Of a DNA stretch of 64,000 bases, positions 19,242-29,894 are shown piece after piece. The stretch spans positions 4,186,001 through 4,250,000 of the forward strand of contig NZ_CP037922.1 in NCBI RefSeq assembly GCF_004355185.1, given 5' to 3'. Under the pieces are notes generated by a model, which was not told the DNA's origin, ran no database searches, and saw nothing but the letters and a program-made list of their open reading frames with translations. How positions within the stretch are numbered: the stretch's first letter is position 1; each line of letters opens with the position of its first letter. Both the position numbers and the translations under genes were made by a program. Source of the DNA: Hymenobacter radiodurans (GTDB lineage Bacteria > Bacteroidota > Bacteroidia > Cytophagales > Hymenobacteraceae).

Positions 19242-19253
19242 GTAAACGTTTAC
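19242..19253. promoter_or_regulatory. Palindromic LacI-type operator candidate (GTAAACGTTTAC)
   Basis: A perfect 12-bp palindrome lies 220 bp upstream of the LacI start and 274 bp upstream of the SusC start. It has the same AAACGTTT core as the sites at 3091 and 3359 but different outer bases (GT..AC rather than GC..GC), which could separate the two regulators. A possible TTGACT / TACTTAG promoter-like pair follows within 60 bp, but it is weak. Confidence 0.65.
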
Positions 19254-19527
19254 GTAGATAAACAGGGCCTTTATCTATGATTTGACTGCTAAATCTACTG
19301 TACTTAGCAGGGCGGAGCAGTTAAAGAAAATGTTGAATTCCTCCCAATTCAGCAGCTTATGTGCTGTCCATCACCATCTCTTATTCCACTGAATAAGAAA
19401 GCCCCCCAGCATCGATAATTGAAATATTTACTGTTCGATTAGCGGCTGTGCCCGTGAATTGCTGCCGATTGCTCGTGGCAGCAAGCCTGTCTCCTCGTCT
19501 TTGCTCAACAACAATTCCCACACCTCT

Positions 19528-22500
19528 ATGACTCGTACTTTACATTTTCAACCGTTGCGTTGGGTTACAAGGCCGCTAATCCTGCTGCCCGTACTCAGCC
19601 TCGGTTTTAGCAACGGGCTACAGGCCGCTCCGACGGCACCTACCCCTGGCGTTACTTCCGGTTTGCTGGCCGACGTGATCATCACGGGTAGGGTAATTGA
19701 TGAGCGAGGCGAAGGCTTGCCCGGCGTGAACGTGGTAGTAAAAGGCACCACCAACGGTGCCCAAACGGACCCCGACGGCCGCTATAAAATCACGGCTCCG
19801 AGTGATGCCACGCTGGTGTTTTCCTTTATCGGTTACCTGGCGCAGGAAGTAGCTATAAATGGGCGCGAGACGGTAAACGTAGCCTTAGCACCCGACAACA
19901 AGACGCTGAGTGAAGTGGTGGTAGTGGGTTACGGCGTACAGGAGAAAAAGCTATTGACCACTTCCATTGCTTCCGTCTCGGCCAAGGAAGTGGAACTGCT
20001 GCCGGTGGCCTCGCCCAATGAGGCGCTGGTGGGTTTGGTGGCCGGCGCCCAGGTAACCGAGCCATCCGGGGAGCCGGGTGCCGGCGCGGTTATCCGCATC
20101 CGTGGGCTAGGTTCGATTTCGGCTGGCAACTCGCCTCTGTATGTTGTGGATGGTTACCCGCTCAACAGCGCCGACAGCTACAACCAGATTCCACCCGGTG
20201 ACATTCAGTCGATTCAGATTCTGAAGGACGCGGCGGCCTGCGCCATCTACGGCTCGCGTGGCGGCAACGGCATCGTGATTGTGACTACCAAGCGCGGCCG
20301 CAACGACGGCAAAACCCGCTTCAACTTCACTGCTAACACCGGCATTATTCAGGTAGCTAAAAAGGTGGACCTGATGGACCGTGACCAATACCTGGATTAC
20401 CTCCGCGAATCGTTTACGAATGGCAACCGCGCCATTCCGGCCCAGCTACAACCAGGCGCCCCAGATCTGCCCGACACCGACTGGCAGGACGAGGTGTTCA
20501 GCACCGGCATGCAGCAGCAGTACCAGCTTGCGGCCTCGGGGGGCACCAACGTTTCGCGCTTTTACATCTCGGGGGCTATTTTAAGCAAAAAGGCGTGGTA
20601 GATAACACCGGCTTCGAGCGGTTTTCTCTGCGGGCCAATTACGACGCACAACTCGGCAAGAAGCTGAAACTGGGCTTGAGTTTGGCCCCCAACTACTCGC
20701 GCACCGACGTAAAGCCGATTTCGGGGAGCTACAACGGCGGCAACATCCAGGGCGGCGGCCCCGGCGGCGAAACAGCCATCATAACGTCGGCGCTGATTCT
20801 GCCGCCCGTGGTGCCCGTGCGCTTGGCCAACGGCGACTATGGCGCCATCCGCAACTCAGGCTCGGGCCTGACTACGCCGGGTGACCTGCTAAATCCTGTG
20901 TCTACGGTTGATTTATATAAGGACCGCGCCAGCGCCATACGCGCGCTGGGCTCTACTTACCTAGAATTCGAGCCTATCACGGGGCTGACGCTCCGCACCA
21001 ATTTTGGGGCAGAGTTGCTCAACACCCGCCGCGCGATCTACGTGCCGGCGTCGTTGCCGACTAATAGCAACCAGGGCGCTAACATCTCCAACCCGGTGCT
21101 CAACAACATCGACGCGCGGCAGGCCAACGGTACCAACCTGAACTGGGTATGGGAGAATACGGCCACCTACAACCGCACGCTCGGCATCAACCATAACCTC
21201 ACGCTGCTAGCTGGTTACTCGGCCCAGCGCAACACCAACGAAGGCAGCACGGTGCTGGGCCAAACGGGCACCTACACCAATACCAACATTGAGTACGCTA
21301 CCGCCGCCGGCCAGCTGTTTGGGCAAGCCAACTATTCAGCAAACGCCCTGACCTCGGTATTCGGTCGCCTCGACTACGCCTTCAAGGAGCGCTACATTCT
21401 AACAGCTGCGCTGCGTACCGACGGCTCCTCACGCTTCGGCCCAGAAAACCGCTACGCTACCTTCCCTTCCGTGGCTTTGGCGTGGCGCTTGGGTGAGGAA
21501 AACTTCATCAAGGGCATTCCTACTATTTCAGAGCTGAAGCTGCGCGCCTCCTACGGCGTAACCGGCAACAACAACATCGGCGACTACAACTACCAGAGCT
21601 ATCAGACAGCCGCCAACTACGTATTCGGCGCTGGCACAGGCACCCGCTTCTATGGTTTCTCGCCCAACGGGGTGGCTATTCGCGACTTAAGCTGGGAAAC
21701 CAATACGCAGTTCGATGCCGGTTTTGACCTGGGCTTGTTCCGCGACCGGATCTACCTGACGGTGGCCGCATACCAGCGCAATACCACCGATTTGCTGCTC
21801 AACCGCAACATTCCGGCCTTGCTAGGTTACTCGGCACGGGCACTAGCCAACGTGGGGGAAGTACGCAACCGCGGCCTAGAGTTTCAGCTGAACACAGCCA
21901 ACATTGTGCAAGGCGACTTCACGTGGAGCACCGCCGCTAACCTCTCGATGAACCGCAACGAGGTCATTGCCCTCGCTGGCGCCAATGAGCAAATCACCTT
22001 CGATGCCGTGTTCGGTTACACCGGCTCCATTCGGGTAGTGCCGGGCCAGCCGCTGGGTGTATTCTATGGCTACGAGCAGGAAGGACTCTACCGCGACCAA
22101 AGCGACATCGACAGCAGCCCCAAATGGACAGCTAGTAATACCGCCGTGCTACCGGGTGACTTCAAATTCAAGGACCGCAACGGCGATGGCGTTATCAACA
22201 CCCAAGATATTGGCCCCATCGGCAACCCGTTCCCCAATTTCACCTACGGTCTGCAAAACACTTTCGGATATAAAGCCCTATCACTGGCCGTTACGCTGCA
22301 AGGCTCACAGGGCAACGAGGTTCTCTACGGGGGCGACCGGTACACCTTCAACTCGCCGGGCCAAACCAACGGCCGTGTGGAGCTAGTGGACCGCTGGCGC
22401 AGTCCCGAAAACCCAGGCGATGGCAAGACGCCCCGCGCCACTTCCGCTAGTTCGCTGCGCACGGTGTTCAATTCCTATTTCATCCACGACGCTTCATTCC

Positions 22501-22738
22501 TACGCATTCGCAACGTGACGTTGCGCTACAACCTGCCCGAGCAATGGGCCAAGAAAGCCAGCTTGCAAAACGCGAGCATTTACACCTCGGTGCAGAACCT
22601 GTACACCTTCACCAAATACGTGGGCTATAACCCGAAGCCAACAACTACGGCAATACCAGCAACCCCACATACGGCGTCGATCAGGGCTCTTACCCAATGA
22701 ACCGCACCCTCACCCTGGGCATCCAAGTTGGCTTCTAA
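19528..22738 (+). CDS. SusC/RagA family TonB-linked outer membrane receptor, frame broken twice
   Basis: The active importer of oligosaccharides across the outer membrane, working with SusD and TonB. After two repairs it has 1070 residues, normal for SusC. The start at 19528 gives MTRTLHFQPLRWVTRPLILL. The order is carboxypeptidase-like domain (ITGRVIDERGEGLPGVNVVV), SusC signature (LSEVVVVGYGVQEKK), plug (SGEPGAGAVIRIRGLGSISA, DAAACAIYGSRGGNGIVIV) and 22-strand barrel. At 20571-20575 one more G gives FYISGGYFKQKGVVDNTGFE; at 22631-22633 one more C gives YNPEANNYGNTSNPTYG and the terminal LTLGIQVGF strand. The AACAIYG is a small variant of the usual SAAIYG. Confidence 0.93.
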
Positions 22739-22831
22739 CTCATTAGTGCTTAGTTGTTGGCGGCTCGTGCTCAAGCCAGTCTGAAGCCAGCGCAAACCAA
22801 GCCCAATTAAGCCCTATCAACTTCTCTCATC

Positions 22832-24349
22832 ATGACTTTCAACTACAAAAATATACTTGTCGGTGCTGGCGTAACGGTGCTGCTGGGCCTGACTTCCCTG
22901 GGCACTACCTCGTGTCGGGACGAATTTATTGACCTAACCGACCCCACGCGCCTGCCTACCGTGGAGGGCTACACCGATTCATTGAGCATCTTCAACGGGG
23001 TGACGGCGACTTACGCCTCCTTGCAGGACTTGTACGGTCGCTCGGGCGGCAGCCGCGGCCTGTTCATCTTCGGCGAAATTCCGTCGGATAACAGCTTCAC
23101 CGTGTCGTCGGGCGAGCGACTCAACGAGTACAACGATTTCACGCTGGTGAGCGACAATCAGCACCTACAGAGCTATTGGCAATCGACGTACCGCACCATT
23201 GCGCGCTGCAACATTGTGCTGAACCGCGGTGGCGCTGTCAAGCTCACCGATGCTACTCGTAACCGGTTCTACGCGGAGGTGCGCTTCATTCGAGCCTTAG
23301 CCTACTTCAATGCCGTGCGCATCTGGGGCGAAGTGCCGCTGGTGACCCGTGAAATCGAAAGCATTCCCGAAGCCTACGAATTTGGTCGTCAACCAGTGAC
23401 GGAAGTGTACGCGCTGATTGAGGAAGACCTGGCTTTCGCCGAAGCTAACTTGCCGCCGACGCAAACCACTGCCAACCTCGGCCGCGCTACCAAAGGTGCT
23501 GCTACAGCTTTGCTGGGCAAGGTGCTACTTACGCAGAAGAAGTATCAGCAGGCTGTGAGTACGCTGCAGCCGCTAGCCACCGGCACAACGTACGCGTTGC
23601 AGCCTGCTTATGCCAACATCTTTCTGACTACCAATGAGATGAACAGCGAAATCATCTTCGCGGCGCGCTACAGCAAGGGCGCACTTGGGGTGGGTAGTGC
23701 GTTCAGCACTTGGTTTATGCCGGCCCTAACCGCCGCGGTGGCTACCACCGTAAATGGCAACGTGGGCACCGGCCAGCAGTTCAACAGTGTAGATCCGGAC
23801 CTAGTAGCCGCCTTCACGGCCAGCGGCACGACGGATGTACGTGCCACTGCCTCTTTCGGTGCCTTCACCAGCGGCAGCAACCCTACGCTCTACTATACCA
23901 AAAAGTACAACGACGTGCCTACCAGCGCCTTCGATGCCGAAAACGACTGGATCGTGTTGCGTTACGCCGATGTGCTGCTGATGTATGCCGAAGCCGTGAA
24001 TGAGCTAAGCGGCCCCAACGCTGCTGCTCTTACGGCCGTGAACCAGGTAATTCGTCGCTCGCGCAACCTGCCGGTGGCTACGCCCAGCGCCACCGTAGAT
24101 TTGCCCGCCGCCACCACCCGCGAAGCCCTGCGCACCCGCCTGGAAGTGGAGCGCCGCTTGGAACTGAATTTTGAAGGTCACCGCTGGTTTGATCTGGTGC
24201 GCACCGACCGGGCTATTCCAGTAATGAATGCCTTCTTCACCCGCGCCAACAGCACCATTCGCCTCAGCCAGAACTCGCTGCTGTTCCCCATTCCGGTGCA
24301 GGAAATCCAAACCAACCCGATTCTGACCCAGAACCCCGGCTACAACTAA
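22832..24349 (+). CDS. SusD/RagB family nutrient-binding outer membrane lipoprotein
   Basis: Surface glycan-binding partner of the SusC receptor, forming its lid. It has 505 residues with a lipoprotein signal (LLGLTSLGTTSCRDEF; lipidated Cys at residue 28). Typical RagB features are FNGVTATYASLQDLYGR, FYAEVRFIRALAYFNAVRIW, ATKGAATALLGKVLLTQKKY in the TPR-like region, and the C-terminal LELNFEGHRWFDLVRTDRAI. It starts 93 bp after SusC on the same strand. Confidence 0.96.
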   Translation: MTFNYKNILVGAGVTVLLGLTSLGTTSCRDEFIDLTDPTRLPTVEGYTDSLSIFNGVTATYASLQDLYGRSGGSRGLFIFGEIPSDNSFTVSSGERLNEYNDFTLVSDNQHLQSYWQSTYRTIARCNIVLNRGGAVKLTDATRNRFYAEVRFIRALAYFNAVRIWGEVPLVTREIESIPEAYEFGRQPVTEVYALIEEDLAFAEANLPPTQTTANLGRATKGAATALLGKVLLTQKKYQQAVSTLQPLATGTTYALQPAYANIFLTTNEMNSEIIFAARYSKGALGVGSAFSTWFMPALTAAVATTVNGNVGTGQQFNSVDPDLVAAFTASGTTDVRATASFGAFTSGSNPTLYYTKKYNDVPTSAFDAENDWIVLRYADVLLMYAEAVNELSGPNAAALTAVNQVIRRSRNLPVATPSATVDLPAATTREALRTRLEVERRLELNFEGHRWFDLVRTDRAIPVMNAFFTRANSTIRLSQNSLLFPIPVQEIQTNPILTQNPGYN

Positions 24350-24445
24350 GCACTGCGGTGTGATGCTGAGCTGACGCGGTTTGTACTTCTCAAACAGCCA
24401 ACTCAGCATCGCACCAAGTCGCTATTTCACTTTTTACACCCTGCT

Positions 24446-26313
24446 ATGACTTTACCGAACCTGATGAAAACGCTGATAGCCTCTGTACTGCTGCTGGTTG
24501 GCACATTCAGCAGCCAGCTAGTACAGGCCCAGTCGGCGTTGCTCCAAAATGCCCCCAGCGCCGTGTATTGAGCCTGAACGGATCTTGGAACTACATCATT
24601 GACCCCTACGAGAATGGCTTCTACGACTACCGCCGCGAGGCCTTTGATCAGTCGAAGTCGGGCAAGGGCGGCTATTATGATAACCAGAAGCCTAGCAGCA
24701 CGCAGGAAGAGGAATTGATTGAGTACGACTTCGATAAGTCGCAGGCCATGCAGATTCCGGGTGACTGGAATTCGCAGCGGCCGGAGCTGCTCTATTACGA
24801 AGGCACCATCTGGTTTAAGAAAAGCTTCAACCTGACGCCCAAGGCCGGCAAGCGCTATTTCCTGTATTTCGGGGCCATTAACTACGAGTCGCACATTTAC
24901 CTGAACGGCAAGAAGCTGGGCATGCACAAGGGCGGTTTCACCCCGATTCAGTACGACATCACGACCGGCCTCAACCCCTCGGGGGGCAATTTTGTGGTCG
25001 TGAAGGCCGACAACACCCGCCGCCCCGAAGCAGTACCGACCATCAACACGGACTGGTGGAACTACGGCGGCATCACCCGCGACGTGTTTATTGCCGAAAC
25101 GCCTGATACCTATATCGTTGACTACAAAGTTCAGCTATCTAAGGACGACGCCAAAACGCTTACCGGCTACGTGCAGCTCAGCGGCGAAGGCCGAGCCGGC
25201 CAAACGGTGAGCCTGAATATTGCCGAAGCGGAAATTAAGCAAACCATGAAAACCGACGCCGAAGGGCGCGCCACCTTCAGCGTGCCGGCCCGCAAGCTCA
25301 CGCTCTGGTCGCCCCAAACGCCCAAGCTCTATACTGTTGCCTTAAGTGCGAGTGGCGACGCTATTCAGGACAAAATCGGCTTCCGCACCATTCAGACGCG
25401 GGGTCAGGACATTTTGCTGAACGGCAAGCCCATCTTTATGCGTGGCATTTCCATGCACGATGAAAACCCGCTAATTCCCGGCCGGGCCCGCGGCGAAGGC
25501 GACTTACGCATGATGCTGACTTGGGCCAAGGAGCTGGGCTGCAACTTCGTGCGCCTCGCTCACTACCCGCACAACGAAATCATGCTCAAGCTGGCCGACG
25601 AAATGGGCTTGTTGGTGTGGGCTGAAGTGCCGGTGTACTGGACCATTGCCTGGGAAAATCCCGCGACTTACCAGAATGCCGAAACCCAGCTCTCGGACCT
25701 GATCAACGTGGGTAAAAACCGCGCGAGCATTGTGATTTGGTCGGTGGGTAACGAAACGCCACTGGGCGAGCCCCGCCTGAAGTTTATGAGCAACCTGGCG
25801 AAGAAAGCGCGCAGCCTAGATGATACGCGCATGATTTCGGCCGCGCTGGAGCTGCACCGCACCCCCGACAACGTGATCCACGTGGACGACCCGCTGGGCG
25901 AGTTCCTGGACCTGACCAGCATCAACGAGTACGCTGGCTGGTACTGGGGCGGCAAGCCCGGCGAAATCACCAAGTATAGCTTCGACATCAAGTACAAAAA
26001 ACCCGTGATCATCAGCGAGTTTGGCGGCGATGCCCTTGCCGGATACCACGGCGACGCCAACACCCGCTGGAGCGAGGAGTACCAGGAAGCATTGTACCAG
26101 AACCAGATCAAGATGCTGGGGGGCATTTCTGGTCTCCGCGGCATGACTCCCTGGATTCTGGCCGACTTCCGCGCCACCCGCCGCCAGCACCCCGTGTATC
26201 AGAACGGCTTCAACCGCAAAGGCTTGATTTCGAGCACCGGCGTAAAGAAAAAAGCCTTCTACGTGCTGCAGGAATATTATCGGCAGCTGGCCCAGAAATA
26301 CGACAGCAAATAG
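24446..26313 (+). CDS. Secreted GH2 family hydrolase, beta-glucuronidase-like, frame broken at a C5 tract
   Basis: 622 residues after repair. The ATG at 24446 gives NLMKTLIASVLLLVGTFSSQ and then LVQAQ, a signal peptide. At 24552-24556 one more C turns a stop-bound frame into LLQNAPQRRVLSLNGSWNYI. The jelly-roll (FLYFGAINYESHIYLNGKKL), immunoglobulin-like and TIM-barrel domains follow. The acid/base Glu is in IVIWSVGNETPLGE and the nucleophile Glu in PVIISEFGGDALAGYHGD; INEYAGWYWG resembles the NxYxGWY of beta-glucuronidases more than beta-galactosidases. Glucuronate release would match the UxuA and SDR genes of the same locus. Confidence 0.85.
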
Positions 26314-26316
26314 AAT

Positions 26317-27867
26317 ATGAAACCCGTAAGCCAGAACGTCATGCAGAGCAGAGCGAAGCATCTCGCCAGCTGTAGTCAGAGTGGTACTCACGCATCAGCA
26401 CGCGAGATGCTTCGCTCTGCTCTGCATGACGTTCGACTGGTTGGGGCTTTTCTGTTGCTGCTCGGTGCTACTACTGCTGCACAGGCCCAGAACCGCGATA
26501 GCGCCGAATACACCCTGCGCGTAGCGGCTAAAAAGACCATCAATAACTCCGCTATTGATGGAAAAGCGGGTTTCTCGGAGTACAAGAATTACCCTACGCG
26601 CACTATTGCGCAGCTGCAAGGCTTCAAGCCCGCTACCGTTAAGCTGAGCAAATACGGCGGACGGCTGGACAAGCACACCAAGGCCACGGGCTTTTTCCAC
26701 GTGAAGAAAATCGAAGGACGCTGGTGGGCTATTGATCCGGAGGGTTACTACTTCCTGCACAATGCCCCTAATGACGTGCAGCCGGGCCGCTCGGAGCGCA
26801 CGAAGAAGGCTTTGCAGGAGAAGTATAAGGACAATGCGGGCTGGATGTCCGCCACCCGTAAGTTTCTGTTTGCGAACGGCTTTAACGGCGCGGGCGCCTG
26901 GTCAGCGACCAAGGAGATTCAGGCCGAAAACGTGAAGGCTGATAAGCCGCTGGCTTACACCATCAATCTGGATTTGATGAGCGGTTATGGGAGCAAGCGA
27001 GGCGGCACCTACGTGCAGCCCGGCCACAAAGGCTACCCCAACGACGTGATTTTCGTGTTCGATCCAGGCTTCGAGGAGTTCGTTGAGGAGGCTACCAAGC
27101 AGCTGGCTAAGAACAAGAACGACAAGAACCTCTTCGGCTATTTCTCCGACAACGAGATGCCGCTGCTCCGCAAAAACCTCGACGGCTACCTTACGTTGCC
27201 CCCCACCGAGCCCGGCTACGTGGCCGCCAAAAAGTGGGCCGACGAGCGCGGTATTACCCTGGCCACCATCACCGACCAGCACCGCCAGGATTTCCTGGCC
27301 TACGCCGCCGAGCGCTACTTTTCCATCGTGGCCAAGGCCATGAAAAAGAACGACCCCAACCACATGTACCTCGGCTGCCGCTTCCACGGCGCCCAACGCT
27401 ACTACCCCGAGCTAATGCGCGTGGCAGGCAAATACCTCGATGCTGTGAGCATCAACTACTACAACAACTGGACGCCCGAGAAGAAGTGGGTGGCCGAGTG
27501 GGAGCAGGTAGCCGGCAAGCCTTTCATGGTGACGGAATGGTACGTGAAGGGCGAAGACGCCCCCGGACTGGCCAACACTGCAGGCGCAGGCTGGGTAGTG
27601 AAGACGCAGGAGGACAGGGGGCTTTTTTACCAGAATTTCACGCTGGGTTTGCTGGAATCAAAGAATTGCGTGGGCTGGCACTGGTTTAAGTACCAGGATA
27701 ATGACCCCACCCTGGTGGGCGCTGAGCCCTCGAATACCAATGCCAACAAGGGCATTGTGAATAACTACCTGGAGCCCTACACACCGCTGCTGGATAAGAT
27801 GCGCGAGCTAAACCAGCAGATGTACACCCTGGCCGACTTCTTCGACAAACGCCAGCCCCAACCATGA
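26317..27867 (+). CDS. Exported clan GH-A hydrolase, agarase-like
   Basis: A 516-residue protein whose catalytic part resembles proteins annotated as agarase (FFHVKKIEGRWWAIDPEGYY, LFGYFSDNEMPLLRKNL with Asn-Glu as acid/base, MVTEWYVKGEDAPGLANTAG with Glu as nucleophile, GWHWFKYQDND). Substrate is uncertain; similar proteins occur in non-marine hemicellulose loci. The N-terminus is odd: a 99-bp palindromic repeat (26335-26433) occupies codons 7-39. Translation may begin at 26317 (MKPVSQ, 3 bp after GH2) or at the repeat-encoded ATG at 26407 (MLRSALHDVRLVGAFLLLLG), both followed by the same signal-peptide core LVGAFLLLLGATTAAQAQ. Its stop overlaps the next start. Confidence 0.8.
   Translation: MKPVSQNVMQSRAKHLASCSQSGTHASAREMLRSALHDVRLVGAFLLLLGATTAAQAQNRDSAEYTLRVAAKKTINNSAIDGKAGFSEYKNYPTRTIAQLQGFKPATVKLSKYGGRLDKHTKATGFFHVKKIEGRWWAIDPEGYYFLHNAPNDVQPGRSERTKKALQEKYKDNAGWMSATRKFLFANGFNGAGAWSATKEIQAENVKADKPLAYTINLDLMSGYGSKRGGTYVQPGHKGYPNDVIFVFDPGFEEFVEEATKQLAKNKNDKNLFGYFSDNEMPLLRKNLDGYLTLPPTEPGYVAAKKWADERGITLATITDQHRQDFLAYAAERYFSIVAKAMKKNDPNHMYLGCRFHGAQRYYPELMRVAGKYLDAVSINYYNNWTPEKKWVAEWEQVAGKPFMVTEWYVKGEDAPGLANTAGAGWVVKTQEDRGLFYQNFTLGLLESKNCVGWHWFKYQDNDPTLVGAEPSNTNANKGIVNNYLEPYTPLLDKMRELNQQMYTLADFFDKRQPQP
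26335..26433. repeat. REP-like inverted repeat inside a coding sequence
   Basis: Two perfect 32-bp arms (26335-26366 and 26402-26433) flank a 35-bp centre; total 99 bp, exactly 33 codons. Signature GTCATGCAGAGC..GAAGCATCTCGC. It sits in frame in the signal-peptide n-region of the agarase-like gene. Confidence 0.95.
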
Positions 27868-28730
27868 AGTACGCCGCTACTTTGCTGCTGAGCTTAACGC
27901 TCCTGCTAACAGGCTCGGCCGGTGCGCAGAGTCTGCGGCCGCGGCTGCGCGAGGTGGTAGCGCCGCCGGCGCGTAAGGAGCAGTTTCGGCTTTACCTGCT
28001 CATTGGGCAGTCGAATATGGCGGGGCGCGGGGTGGTAGCAGCGCAGGATACACTTCCTAACCCGCGGGTGTTGCGCCTAAACCAAGCCGGGCAGTGGGAA
28101 GTAGCCAAAGACCCCGTTCACTTCGATAAGCCGGTAGCCGGCATGGGGCCAGGACTTAGCTTCGGCAAAACTCTGGTTGCGCAGGAGGCCGGCATCACCG
28201 TGGGGCTGATTCCGTGCGCGGTAGGCGGGTCGGCCATTGCCTTTTGGCAGCCGGGCGTGTTTTACCCCGCCACCAAAACCTACCCCTACGACGATGCCCT
28301 AGCGCGGGCCAAAGCAGCAATGCAGAGCGGTACCCTGGCCGGCATCATTTGGCACCAGGGCGAATCGGACAGCAACCCCGCCGGCAGTGAGGCTTATGCC
28401 CAAAACCTGACTGAATTAATTGTGCGGCTGCGTCAGGATCTGCAAGCTCCTAGCGTGCCCTTTGTGGCTGGTCAGCTGCCCGCATTTCAGATAGAAAAAG
28501 CCGATAGCCTCGGTCGCAAAACCACTAATGCTGCGGCCATTCGCCTCAATGAGGCCATAGCTACTCTTGCCCGAATGGTGCCGCATTACGCTTACATCAG
28601 CGCTGAGGGCACCCACGACAACGGCGACCAAATCCACCTAGATGCCGCCTCCGCCCGGCTTATGGGCCAGCGCTATGCCCGGGCAATACGCAGTCTGCAA
28701 GCCAAGGCCAAACGCCCCAAACGCTCCTGA
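27864..28730 (+). CDS. Secreted SGNH carbohydrate acetylesterase (SASA/CE6-like)
   Basis: A 288-residue esterase with signal peptide MKYAATLLLSLTLLLTGSAG. Blocks of the SASA (PF03629-type) fold are LYLLIGQSNMAGRG with the nucleophile Ser, GLIPCAVGGSAIAFWQPG, IIWHQGESDSNPAG and DNGDQIHLDAASARLMG with the catalytic Asp/His. Such enzymes in xylan loci are acetyl-xylan esterases. The ATG overlaps the previous stop (ATGA), indicating translational coupling with the agarase-like hydrolase. Confidence 0.88.
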   Translation: MKYAATLLLSLTLLLTGSAGAQSLRPRLREVVAPPARKEQFRLYLLIGQSNMAGRGVVAAQDTLPNPRVLRLNQAGQWEVAKDPVHFDKPVAGMGPGLSFGKTLVAQEAGITVGLIPCAVGGSAIAFWQPGVFYPATKTYPYDDALARAKAAMQSGTLAGIIWHQGESDSNPAGSEAYAQNLTELIVRLRQDLQAPSVPFVAGQLPAFQIEKADSLGRKTTNAAAIRLNEAIATLARMVPHYAYISAEGTHDNGDQIHLDAASARLMGQRYARAIRSLQAKAKRPKRS

Positions 28731-28778
28731 CGCTACCTAGGCATTGCTTTAACAGCTCACTACTTCACTCCCCCGCTC

Positions 28779-29855
28779 ATGAAATCGTTGCCTGTACTCG
28801 TCTTTTGCATCCTGCTACTGATGCAGTGCAGCAACAAAGAGTCCGGCGACGTGGCGCCTGTTCCAACGCCTACACCCCCAAAAACGCCCCCCAGCACCAC
28901 ATTACGGCAAGTAGCGCCCTTTCCGATGGGTGCGGCCGTGAACATTAATCTGCTAAAGACGCGGGCCGCTTACCTGAACGTGGTAAAGACCGAATACAAT
29001 AGCGTGACGGCCGAAAACGCCATGAAATTTGGCGCGGTGCATCCCAGCGAGACGGTTTACAACTGGACCGATGCGGACTATTTGGTGGAGTTTGCGCAGC
29101 AAAATAATGCCCGCGTGCACGGCCACACGCTCATCTGGTACAAGTCGCTACCCAGTTGGGTCACCAACTACCAAGGCAACACGGCGGCGTGGGAGAACCT
29201 GATGAAAACCCATATTCAGACCGTTGTGGCGCACTTTAAAGGCAAAGTAGCGGCGTGGGACGTGGTAAATGAAGCCTTTGAGGATGATGGGCAGTTGCGC
29301 AATAGCATCTGGCGGCAAAAGCTCGGCGACGACTACATCGCGCGGGCCTTTGAGTACGCGCATCAAGCCGACCCTGAGGCTTTGCTTTTCTACAATGACT
29401 ATGGCCACGAGTACAGCACCACGAAGCGCACGGCTATTCTGGGCCTAGTAAACAGCCTAAAGAGCCGTGGTATTCCGATTCATGGTATTGGCCTGCAAAT
29501 GCATACTAGCAGTACTATTTCCAATACCAATCTGGCCAACGCCATTAATACGGCCGCTCAAACCGGCTTCAAAGTGCATTTGGCCGAGCTGGACATTGCC
29601 ATGAACCGAGATGCGGTGGCTACGGCAACGTTCACGCCGGCGCTGGCCGCGGCGCAGAAAGACAAATACAAAGCCGTGGTGCAGGCATTCAGGGCGCTGC
29701 CGGCTGCCCAGCGCTACGGCATCACCACCTGGAACGTGGGCGACGCGGATACCTGGGTGCGCGGCTACTGTAGCTGCCCCGATTGGCCCCTGCCCTTCGA
29801 CGAAAATTACCAACGCAAGCCCGCCTACGACGGCATTGTGGAGGCTTTACAATAA
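28779..29855 (+). CDS. GH10 endo-1,4-beta-xylanase, lipoprotein
   Basis: Cleaves the xylan backbone. It has 358 residues; the leader KSLPVLVFCILLLMQCSNKE carries a lipobox with Cys at residue 17, so the enzyme is membrane-anchored, probably at the cell surface. After a Thr/Pro-rich linker the GH10 barrel shows VTAENAMKFGAVHPSETVYN, HGHTLIWYKSLPSWV, AWDVVNEAFEDDGQ with the acid/base Glu, and VHLAELDIAMNRD with the nucleophile Glu. YGITTWNVGDADTWVRG is a variant of the usual TxWGxxDxxSW motif. No carbohydrate-binding module is seen. It follows the esterase by 48 bp. Confidence 0.95.
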   Translation: MKSLPVLVFCILLLMQCSNKESGDVAPVPTPTPPKTPPSTTLRQVAPFPMGAAVNINLLKTRAAYLNVVKTEYNSVTAENAMKFGAVHPSETVYNWTDADYLVEFAQQNNARVHGHTLIWYKSLPSWVTNYQGNTAAWENLMKTHIQTVVAHFKGKVAAWDVVNEAFEDDGQLRNSIWRQKLGDDYIARAFEYAHQADPEALLFYNDYGHEYSTTKRTAILGLVNSLKSRGIPIHGIGLQMHTSSTISNTNLANAINTAAQTGFKVHLAELDIAMNRDAVATATFTPALAAAQKDKYKAVVQAFRALPAAQRYGITTWNVGDADTWVRGYCSCPDWPLPFDENYQRKPAYDGIVEALQ

Positions 29856-29859
29856 TCAA

Positions 29860-29890
29860 GCACTAGTGCGGGCTTGAGAGAAGCCCGTGC
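29860..29890 (+). terminator. Hairpin after the xylanase gene
   Basis: A GCGGGCTT / AAGCCCG stem begins 12 bp after the stop codon, followed by a short T-rich stretch. It may end or attenuate transcription between the xylanase and GH3 genes. Confidence 0.5.
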
Positions 29891-29894
29891 TTCT

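Noticed and set aside
20560..20600. Programmed ribosomal frameshifting as explanation for the split SusC and other genes
   Set aside because: The same G5C change occurs in functionally unrelated genes, two sites fall within one gene, and no heptanucleotide slip site plus stem-loop is seen. A shortened homopolymer is simpler.
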